From Asticcacaulis sp. (GTDB taxonomy: Bacteria; Pseudomonadota; Alphaproteobacteria; Caulobacterales; Caulobacteraceae), in the NCBI RefSeq assembly GCF_020217185.1, contig NZ_JAIWNX010000036.1:1-10000 (forward strand): DNA of 10,000 bases. Reading direction: 5' to 3'. This document shows positions 5,064 through 10,000 of the stretch, one piece after another. The notes beneath the pieces are model-generated. The model saw only the letters and a program-made list of their open reading frames with translations. It was not told the DNA's origin and ran no database searches. How positions within the stretch are numbered: the first letter of the stretch is position 1; each line of letters starts with the position of its first letter. The translations under genes were made by a program, and so were the position numbers.

Positions 5064-6452
5064 CTATCCGCGCGACAGTCCCATCAGAGCCTTCCAGCTA
5101 AACTTGCCGCCGCCCAGCGCGCCCTGCTTGAAGGCGCGGGCCCCCAGCCGGATCATCAGCCACGCCATGGCCCCCATGCCGGCCAGTGTCGCCAGAACCT
5201 CCCACCACGGCGCGCCACCCAGAACCCGCAGCGGCATCAGGAAGGGCGTAAACAGCGGCACCCACGACAGGTAGCGGATCAGCGGCAGGTCGGGCGACAT
5301 CAGCGCCGCCTGAAGGCTCATCATCGGGATCATCAGCACCACCACGATCGGCCCCATGATCGCCTGCGCCTCCTTCTGCGTCTCACAGAAGGAACCTATG
5401 GCGATAAAGGTGATGCCGTACATCAGATAGCCACCGACAAAGAACAGCAGCATGGGCACGATCGTCTCGACCTTGAGGATGGCTCCGGCCAGCACGTGCA
5501 CATTGTTCATCATATCCGGCGGCATAAAGGCCAGTCCGTAGCCCATAATACCGCCGGCCACCGCGCTCCACAGCCCGGCCACCGTCAGCAGGACCATGAA
5601 CACACCCAGCACCTTGCCGACCAGCAGGCTACTGGCCGGGGCCGAGGTCAGAAGCACCTCCAACACACGCGACGATTTTTCTTCGATCACCCCCGACAAC
5701 AGGATGACCGAAGACGAGAAAATCGACATCCAGGTGAGGTAGCTGAGGACAATCCCGACAAAGTGCGGGCCGTTTTCTTTAAGCGACTCGGTAAAGGACG
5801 CCTTGTCATCGGCGCCCGCGGCGGCAATGGCCGGGGTCAGGCTGCTGATCTCGGCCCGCGCCTCACGCAAGGCGGTGGCGACCTGCGGGTCCACGCCCTT
5901 CTGTTTGGCCAAATAGGCCGATTGCAGGGCGTGCAGGTCCCAGCGCAGATAGTCTTCCAGCGACTTGCCCTTGGTCTGCGACGACCACAGGTGGAAGGCC
6001 AGATGCGGTTCGGGCGTCTTTTCGACATAGGCGACGATGACGTTGTCAACGCTGCGTTTTTCCGCCTGCATCAGTTGCGACAGGCGCGCCTCGGCCGCCG
6101 CCAGCGTCATGTCCGGCGTCAGCCCCTCCGGCAACGGGACGGCCTGATAGTCACGGCGACTGGCCATCTGGCGCAGGGCCTGACGCGCCGAAACGCTGGG
6201 GGCCGCCTCGTGCAGGGCGGCGACGGCGGGATCGGGACGATCCAGCAACGCCTGCAAAGACGGGGTCAGGTTTTCGCCGCTGAGGTCGAGTATGGCGACC
6301 CGGCTGGCCTCTTCGCCACCGCTGCGGCTCATCAGTATGGGGATAAACACCGATCCGGCCATCAGTACCGGCAGGACCAGCAGGGACAGCCAGAAACCGA
6401 CCGTCTTGACGAAGGCGAGATATTCGCGGCGCGCGATCAAAAGCGTCTTCAT
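5064..6452 (-). CDS. ABC-2 type transporter permease, NatB/YhaP-like
   Basis: A 462-aa membrane subunit of an ABC exporter, the partner of the ATPase encoded upstream. The topology is that of the NatB/YhaP branch. There is one helix near the N-terminus (about 17-40), then a large extracytoplasmic domain (about 41-228), then a cluster of helices: about 231-254, 278-307, 330-352, 364-385, 391-411 and 416-436. The coupling segment 'GVIEEKSSRVLEVLLTSAP' (about 254-272) is the family's conserved motif between the second and third helices. Characterised relatives export sodium ions or other small toxic compounds; the substrate here cannot be read. The start at 6452 has GGAG 7 bases upstream and its ATG overlaps the stop of the preceding 117-aa gene (ATGA). 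The length is usual for the family and no frameshift is seen. Confidence 0.92.
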   Translation of the reverse strand: MKTLLIARREYLAFVKTVGFWLSLLVLPVLMAGSVFIPILMSRSGGEEASRVAILDLSGENLTPSLQALLDRPDPAVAALHEAAPSVSARQALRQMASRRDYQAVPLPEGLTPDMTLAAAEARLSQLMQAEKRSVDNVIVAYVEKTPEPHLAFHLWSSQTKGKSLEDYLRWDLHALQSAYLAKQKGVDPQVATALREARAEISSLTPAIAAAGADDKASFTESLKENGPHFVGIVLSYLTWMSIFSSSVILLSGVIEEKSSRVLEVLLTSAPASSLLVGKVLGVFMVLLTVAGLWSAVAGGIMGYGLAFMPPDMMNNVHVLAGAILKVETIVPMLLFFVGGYLMYGITFIAIGSFCETQKEAQAIMGPIVVVLMIPMMSLQAALMSPDLPLIRYLSWVPLFTPFLMPLRVLGGAPWWEVLATLAGMGAMAWLMIRLGARAFKQGALGGGKFSWKALMGLSRG

Positions 6453-6463
6453 GCCGGTTCTCC
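6449..6463. repeat. Direct repeat copy 1: SD-start-stop junction at the permease start
   Basis: On the coding strand this reads GGAGAACCGGCATGA: the Shine-Dalgarno sequence and ATG of the permease, overlapping the TGA of the 117-aa gene. It is identical over 15 bp to 6799-6813, and the identity stops at both edges. Confidence 0.9.
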
Positions 6464-6802
6464 CTTGGCCACATTTTTAGCTTTAAGCAGATCAGCGAGC
6501 CATGGCGGATCAGCATCGAAAGTAGCGTAGTAGATTATGAAGTCCCGAACTTGTGCGTCGTCTAGTTCGTAGCGAGCCGCCGCTTCACACAAAACATCCA
6601 TATCCGCCTTATCCAAGACGTAAGAATAACCCTCACCTTTCCAGTCGGCGACGTGATCTGTGCTATCAAAAATCTTGGCTACAGCCTCTGCTGTGAATGG
6701 TGACTGCGCTACTATGGTATAATCCCATTCTGTCTGGCGACCGATTTGAATGGCTTGCGCCAACGAGAGCGTCTCGGCGCGCTGAAATCCAACCGGGCTC
6801 AT
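6449..6802 (-). CDS. Unrecognised 117-aa protein inserted between ABC ATPase and permease
   Basis: A soluble, acidic, probably cytosolic protein with no signal peptide, no membrane helix and no motif I can name. Residues about 9-45 and 64-110 look mainly helical, separated by a polar segment (SYVLDK around 60-65). The C-terminal half carries 'RDFIIYYATFDADPPWL' (about 86-102). The start is set by GGAG 7 bases before the ATG. Both ends overlap neighbours by 4 bases (ATGA): its start overlaps the ATPase stop and its stop overlaps the permease start. It ends KGEPA, echoing the ATPase ending GGEPA, because both gene ends lie in copies of a 15-bp repeat. GC is lower than in its neighbours (91 of 180 bases at 6481-6660, about 51%). 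I infer a horizontally acquired cargo gene co-translated with the transporter. Whether it works with the transporter is unknown. Confidence 0.75.
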   Translation of the reverse strand: MSPVGFQRAETLSLAQAIQIGRQTEWDYTIVAQSPFTAEAVAKIFDSTDHVADWKGEGYSYVLDKADMDVLCEAAARYELDDAQVRDFIIYYATFDADPPWLADLLKAKNVAKGEPA

Positions 6803-6813
6803 GCCGGTTCTCC
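6799..6813. repeat. Direct repeat copy 2: SD-start-stop junction at the ATPase end
   Basis: The coding strand again reads GGAGAACCGGCATGA. Here it encodes the ATPase's final Gly-Glu-Pro-Ala and stop, and supplies the ribosome-binding site and ATG of the 117-aa gene. It lies exactly 350 bp from copy 1. Confidence 0.9.
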
Positions 6814-7728
6814 GCCATTGGTGAGGACGATAAAGGCGTCGTGCAGGGTCGGCTCATGCGCTTCGAAGCGGCGCACATCCAGCCCGCCGACCAGCACCGT
6901 CTTCAGCGCCTCATTGGGCGTCACGCCGGGCAGGAAGCGCAGACGCCAGCGATGCGTGCCCTCTTCGCCCGCACCGCCGTCGATCACTTCGGACACGCCG
7001 GGCAGACCCGTAACCTGCTCACGGTTCAGCACGCCCTCCAGCTCCAGATAGCGCGGTGCGCGTTCGCGCGCCTGACGCAGTGTGCCTTCGAACACCTTGC
7101 GCCCCTTGGTCAGCATGACGACGTTTTCACACAGGCGCTCGGCATGGGCCATGACGTGGGTGGAAAACAGCACGGTCGCGCCCCGCTTGGCCAGGTCGCG
7201 GATCATGTCCTCCAGCCCCTGCTGATTGACCGGATCGAGCCCCGAAAAGGGTTCATCGAGAATGACCAGCTCCGGTTCGTGGACCAGACAGCCGATCAGT
7301 TGCACCTTTTGCGACATGCCCTTCGACAGGGACTTGATCGGCTTATACATAAATTCGCCGAGGCCCTGCGCCGTCAGAAGCTCAATGGCCCGTTTGCGCG
7401 CCGCCGAGGCCTTCATACCCTTCAGCCCGCCCAGAAAGACGATCATGTCCACCGGCGACATCTTGCGATACAGACCGCGTTCTTCGGGCAGGAAGCCGAT
7501 GCGGTCGAGCACCTTGGCGCCCTCACCGCCCAGCACGGTGATGGTACCGGCGCTCGGCTGCGACAGGCCCAGCATCATGCGCACGCTCGACGTCTTGCCC
7601 GCCCCATTCGGCCCCAGAAAGCCGCAGATAGAGCCGCGCGGCACGCGGAAGCTCAGATCCTGCACCGCAGCGAAGTCGCCGTAATATTTGCTCACCCCCT
7701 CAAGACTGAGGGCATAGTCGGACGCCAT
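6799..7728 (-). CDS. ABC transporter ATP-binding protein, NatA/YhaQ-like
   Basis: A 309-aa cytoplasmic ATPase subunit that powers the ABC-2 permease encoded downstream. Motifs: Walker A GPNGAGKTS (residues 39-47), an atypical Q-loop FLPEERGLY (79-87) with Glu in place of Gln, signature LSKGMSQK (134-141), Walker B LVILDEP (154-160), D-loop GLD (163-165) and switch His191 in STH. LSKGM and PEERGLY, rather than LSGGQ and a Q-loop Gln, are as I recall normal for the NatA/YhaQ branch, so they are not defects. The C-terminal roughly 90 residues form the accessory domain seen in this branch (the ending EPTLHDAFIVLT is typical). AGGGGGA lies just upstream of the ATG at 7728, fixing the start and first gene of the operon. 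A possible -35 TTGACC is at 7773-7768 on the minus strand, without a convincing -10. The last bases overlap the next gene's start. Confidence 0.93.
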   Translation of the reverse strand: MASDYALSLEGVSKYYGDFAAVQDLSFRVPRGSICGFLGPNGAGKTSSVRMMLGLSQPSAGTITVLGGEGAKVLDRIGFLPEERGLYRKMSPVDMIVFLGGLKGMKASAARKRAIELLTAQGLGEFMYKPIKSLSKGMSQKVQLIGCLVHEPELVILDEPFSGLDPVNQQGLEDMIRDLAKRGATVLFSTHVMAHAERLCENVVMLTKGRKVFEGTLRQARERAPRYLELEGVLNREQVTGLPGVSEVIDGGAGEEGTHRWRLRFLPGVTPNEALKTVLVGGLDVRRFEAHEPTLHDAFIVLTNGGEPA

Positions 7729-8069
7729 ACGGTCCCCCTTTTGTTGAAGCGCAATCTCTCACGCGCCGGTCAAGGGCGCAAGGCCGTGCTGGGGATAAGG
7801 GGCTGCGGGCGTTGGAAAAGCATAAGACACATTGCGGACACGTCAGGACGGCCTCAGGGGTGCCCCCGGTTCTGTAAGCGCCCGATGCGGCTCTGAGGCG
7901 TTGCGGGCGCAAAACGGCAAAAATTGAGCGCCTTTTTACGCCGGGCATAAAGAAGATAAGCCGCGGCTAAGGGCGGGGCCGGGCTTTGCAAGGGCGGCAA
8001 AATTGAGAAACCGGCGCGGAGGTGACAGAGTCAGGACCAGAGTTTCACCCCCACCTCCTGAGGATCATC
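7729..8069. promoter_or_regulatory. Divergent intergenic region, ABC operon / secreted protein gene
   Basis: 341 bp without a supportable gene, holding the promoters of two divergent units. Visible items are a near-identical pair CGGCAAAAATTGAG (7915-7928) and CGGCAAAATTGAG (7995-8007), about 80 bp apart in the same orientation; a 10-bp palindrome AGCCGCGGCT (7959-7968); and a weak minus-strand -35-like TTGACC at 7773-7768. The repeated element could be an operator or a promoter element, but nothing identifies a regulator. A minus-strand frame (7700-7948) crosses the region and overlaps the ATPase start; I regard it as a chance frame. Confidence 0.45.
8018..8058 (+). promoter_or_regulatory. 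Long-loop inverted repeat in leader of secreted protein gene
   Basis: GGAGGTG (8018-8024) is complementary to CACCTCC (8052-8058), which lies directly before the GAGGA ribosome-binding site at 8060-8064. Pairing would place a 7-bp stem with a 27-base loop next to the ribosome-binding site. It may affect translation or may be coincidental. Confidence 0.35.
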
Positions 8070-8555
8070 ATGACCCGCCTTCTCACCACCGCCGCCACCG
8101 CCGCCTTCCTGCTCGTCGCCCCGACGGCCTTCGCACAGGACATGCCCAGCCAGACGAACGCCATGCCGCAAACCGGCGCGACGCAAGACCCCGCGACGCA
8201 AGACCCGATGACGGCCAAAAGCGAAAGGCAGGCCCCGACGGCCAAGCAGGACCGCAAGTCGCAGAACGCCGCCACCGCTGAACTGAACGCTCAGTCCCTG
8301 CGCGCCGCTCAGGCCGCTGACGTCTCGACCGAGGCCAGCACCACAACCAGCGCCCCGGCCCCGGACACGCGAGCGATGCCGACCATGGGCGATCCGGCTC
8401 AGCCGACGCAACCAGCCACCGATCCGATGCAGGACCCGTCCAACCCGGCCCCGACGACCAATGAACCGCAGGCGGGCGACCCCAATGCCCCGGTGCCGCC
8501 CCTGCCGCAAACCGATGAGCCGGTCACCAGGGACCAGCCGACGACCAATCAATAA
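8070..8555 (+). CDS. Secreted Pro/Thr/Gln/Ala-rich low-complexity protein
   Basis: A 161-aa protein of unknown function. I start it at the ATG at 8070 because GAGGA lies 5 bases upstream and it opens a clean signal peptide (MTRLLTTAATAAFLLVAPTAFA, cleavage after Ala22). An in-frame GTG at 8022 would place 16 residues before the signal and lacks a ribosome-binding site. The mature protein has no Cys, no hydrophobic segment and no recognised domain. It is intrinsically disordered in composition, with repeated QDP, ATQ and PAPT/PTT motifs and many Asp and Pro residues towards the C-terminus (PVPPLPQTDEPV). Periplasmic or surface location is inferred. It is monocistronic and shares the downstream terminator with the convergent gatB. 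It resembles the 149-aa secreted protein at 4058-4507 in style but not in sequence. Confidence 0.78.
   Translation: MTRLLTTAATAAFLLVAPTAFAQDMPSQTNAMPQTGATQDPATQDPMTAKSERQAPTAKQDRKSQNAATAELNAQSLRAAQAADVSTEASTTTSAPAPDTRAMPTMGDPAQPTQPATDPMQDPSNPAPTTNEPQAGDPNAPVPPLPQTDEPVTRDQPTTNQ
8178..8206 (+). repeat. Tandem repeat encoding ATQDP twice
   Basis: GCGACGCAAGACCC occurs at 8178-8191 and 8193-8206 (period 15 bp), coding for two consecutive Ala-Thr-Gln-Asp-Pro units. The DNA copies are identical, suggesting a fairly recent slippage or duplication in a disordered region. Confidence 0.8.
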
Positions 8556-8585
8556 AAAAAGCCCCGCCAACCGGCGGGGCTTTTT
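8556..8585. terminator. Bidirectional intrinsic terminator between secreted protein gene and gatB
   Basis: AAAAAGCCCCGCC (8556-8568) pairs perfectly with GGCGGGGCTTTTT (8573-8585) around the loop AACC. It starts directly after the stop codon at 8555 and ends 9 bases before the gatB stop on the other strand. The A-run and T-run make it effective in both directions. Confidence 0.95.
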
Positions 8586-8594
8586 CCTGTGTAT

Positions 8595-10000
8595 TTAAAG
8601 ACCCAGCTTGCTTTTCAGCAGGTCATTGACCGCCGCCGGATTGGCCTTGCCGCCGGTGGCCTTCATGACCTGACCGACGAACCAGCCGATGGCCTGCGGC
8701 TTTTCCTTCGCCGCCTCGGCCTTGTCGGGGTTGGCCGCGATGATCTCGTCAATGGCCTTTTCAATCGCGCCGGTATCCGTCACCTGCTTGAGACCGTGTG
8801 TTTCGACGATCTCAGCCGGGGTAATGGTGCCCTTGCCTTCCCACATGTGCTCGAACACCGTCTTGGCGATCTTCGAGGAGATCACATTGGTTTCGATCAG
8901 CTCGACCAGACCGGCAATGTGCGCCGGCGGCAGCGGGCTCTGTTCGATCTCCAGCCCGTCCTTGGTCAGGCGCGCCAGAAGCTCGTTCGTCACCCAGTTG
9001 GCGACCAGCTTGGCGTCACGGCCTTTCGCCGCCGCCTCGTAATAGTCGGCGCGCGCCTGCTCGGTGACCAGCACGGTGGCATCGTACTGGCTGAGGCCAT
9101 ATTGCGTCATCAGACGCTGACGCTTGTCGTCGGGCAGTTCCGGCAGGGACTTCTTGATGTCTTCGATCCAGGCCAGCTCCAGCTCCAGGGGCAGCAGGTC
9201 GGGGTCGGGGAAGTAGCGATAATCGTGCGCCTCTTCCTTGGACCGCAAGGAGCGCGTCTCGACCTTCACCGAGTCAAACAGGCGGGTTTCCTGCGTGATG
9301 GTGCCGCCGTCTTCGATAATCTCGATCTGACGCCGCGCTTCGTATTCAATCGCCTGCTGCATGAAGCGGAACGAGTTGACGTTCTTGATTTCGCAGCGCG
9401 TGCCAAACTCCGCGCCGGGCTTACGCACCGACACGTTGACGTCGGCGCGCATATTGCCCTTTTCCATGTCGCCATCGGACGTGCCGAGATAGACGAGGAT
9501 GGTGCGGATCTTCTTGAAATAGGCCACAGCCTCTTCGGCCGAGCGGATATCCGGCTTGGAGACAATCTCCATCAGCGCCGTGCCCGCCCGGTTCAGATCA
9601 ACATAGGTGTTGTTGGGATCGAGGTCGTGGATCGACTTACCCGCATCCTGTTCCAGATGCAGACGTTCAATCCGCACCGTCTTCTGCGTGCCGTCCGACA
9701 GGTCGATCAGCACCTCGCCCTCCCCCACGATGGGGTAAAAGAGCTGCGAAATCTGATAGCCCTGCGGCAGGTCGGGATAGAAGTAGTTCTTGCGGTCAAA
9801 GCGCGAATGCGGGTTGATCTGCGCCTTCAGGCCCAGACCCGTCTTCACCGCCTGCTCGACGCAAAAGCGGTTCAGCACCGGCAACATGCCGGGGAAGCCC
9901 GCGTCCACAAGGCTCACCTGTTCGTTGGGGCCCGCGCCGAAGCCTACGGCGGCACCCGAAAACAGTTTGGAGGTCGAGGCGACCTGAGCGTGAATCTCAA
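8595..10000 (-). CDS. gatB: Asp/Glu-tRNA(Asn/Gln) amidotransferase subunit B, 5' end outside window
   Basis: Subunit B of the GatCAB complex in the cytoplasm. It binds mischarged Glu-tRNA(Gln) or Asp-tRNA(Asn) and activates the acyl group so that ammonia released by GatA converts it to the correct amide. The frame runs to the last base and begins, in window, with [17 protein letters not shown], the conserved N-terminal GatB motif. Only about a dozen N-terminal residues are missing, and a GTG at 9917 is internal, not the start. Conserved stretches include '[20 protein letters not shown]', '[20 protein letters not shown]' and '[17 protein letters not shown]'. The C-terminal roughly 150 residues are the helical and YqeY-like tRNA-binding tail, ending '[15 protein letters not shown]'. 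About 467 codons are seen, consistent with a full-length gene of about 480-500. It is probably the last gene of its transcript, ending at the bidirectional terminator. gatA or gatC may lie just upstream, outside the window. Confidence 0.96.
   Translation of the reverse strand, partial: EIHAQVASTSKLFSGAAVGFGAGPNEQVSLVDAGFPGMLPVLNRFCVEQAVKTGLGLKAQINPHSRFDRKNYFYPDLPQGYQISQLFYPIVGEGEVLIDLSDGTQKTVRIERLHLEQDAGKSIHDLDPNNTYVDLNRAGTALMEIVSKPDIRSAEEAVAYFKKIRTILVYLGTSDGDMEKGNMRADVNVSVRKPGAEFGTRCEIKNVNSFRFMQQAIEYEARRQIEIIEDGGTITQETRLFDSVKVETRSLRSKEEAHDYRYFPDPDLLPLELELAWIEDIKKSLPELPDDKRQRLMTQYGLSQYDATVLVTEQARADYYEAAAKGRDAKLVANWVTNELLARLTKDGLEIEQSPLPPAHIAGLVELIETNVISSKIAKTVFEHMWEGKGTITPAEIVETHGLKQVTDTGAIEKAIDEIIAANPDKAEAAKEKPQAIGWFVGQVMKATGGKANPAAVNDLLKSKLGL

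Noticed and set aside
4986..6530. A 514-codon plus-strand frame antisense to the permease
   Set aside because: It is complementary to a well-supported ABC permease, its product is His/Gln/Arg-rich without any domain, and long antisense frames are common in GC-rich DNA.
6697..7896. A 399-codon plus-strand frame antisense to the ATPase
   Set aside because: It is complementary to an ATPase with all motifs intact, and its composition is typical of a shadow frame.
7700..7948. An 82-codon minus-strand frame upstream of and overlapping the ATPase start
   Set aside because: The Arg/Pro/Cys-rich product has no domain, no ribosome-binding site is evident, and it covers the probable operon promoter.
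7970..7992. A possible sigma-54 (GG-N10-GC) promoter before the secreted protein gene
   Set aside because: The match is limited to the GG and GC dinucleotides in GC-rich DNA and misses the rest of the consensus.

Overview
The window looks like chromosome from an alphaproteobacterium, most likely of the Caulobacterales (an Asticcacaulis- or Caulobacter-like organism). This is inferred from the GC-rich coding sequence (about 63% in a stretch I counted), two CtrA-type boxes (TTAA-N7-TTAA and a one-mismatch version), an alphaproteobacterial-style phage integrase, a palindromic intergenic repeat of a kind common in this class, and the character of the gatB and RcnB-like genes. No rRNA, tRNA, complete insertion sequence or CRISPR array is visible.

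Layout, left to right. (1) 1-1161: the 3' part of a tyrosine-recombinase/integrase gene that starts upstream of the window. It is followed by a perfect 28-bp palindrome and two further copies of the same 8-mer, which may be recombinase or regulator sites. (2) 1277-2052: two CtrA boxes, then a Wza-like polysaccharide export protein gene, closed by a REP-like palindrome and a nested hairpin shared with a convergent small Sel1-like gene (2150-2422, minus). (3) 2423-2862: a divergent intergenic region with a very AT-rich core and a structured leader, leading into a secreted protein with a long Gly/Arg/Asn/Asp-rich central region and an RcnB-type C-terminal domain (2863-3885), which ends at a strong terminator. 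(4) 4058-4507: a small secreted Ala/Ser/Gln-rich protein with its own ribosome-binding site and terminator. (5) 4563-7728: an AT-rich stretch, then a four-gene minus-strand operon. Read 5' to 3' it encodes an ABC ATPase, an unrecognised 117-aa protein, an ABC-2 permease and an AT-rich two-helix membrane protein. (6) 8070-8555: a secreted Pro/Thr/Gln-rich protein. It shares a bidirectional terminator with (7) gatB (8595 to beyond the window end, minus), subunit B of the Asp/Glu-tRNA amidotransferase.

The most unusual observation is in the ABC operon. The 15-bp coding-strand sequence GGAGAACCGGCATGA contains the Shine-Dalgarno sequence, the start codon and the overlapping stop of the upstream gene. 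It occurs exactly at both ends of the unrecognised 117-aa gene, 350 bp apart. ATPase and orphan therefore both end in Gly-Glu-Pro-Ala, and orphan and permease both start from the same SD-ATGA coupling signal. This looks like a gene inserted between a coupled ATPase-permease pair with duplication of the coupling junction, so that neither neighbour was damaged. The orphan has lower GC than its neighbours, and the last gene of the operon is lower still (about 33%), so the operon appears to have collected two foreign genes. The transporter's substrate and the functions of the two extra genes cannot be read from the sequence.
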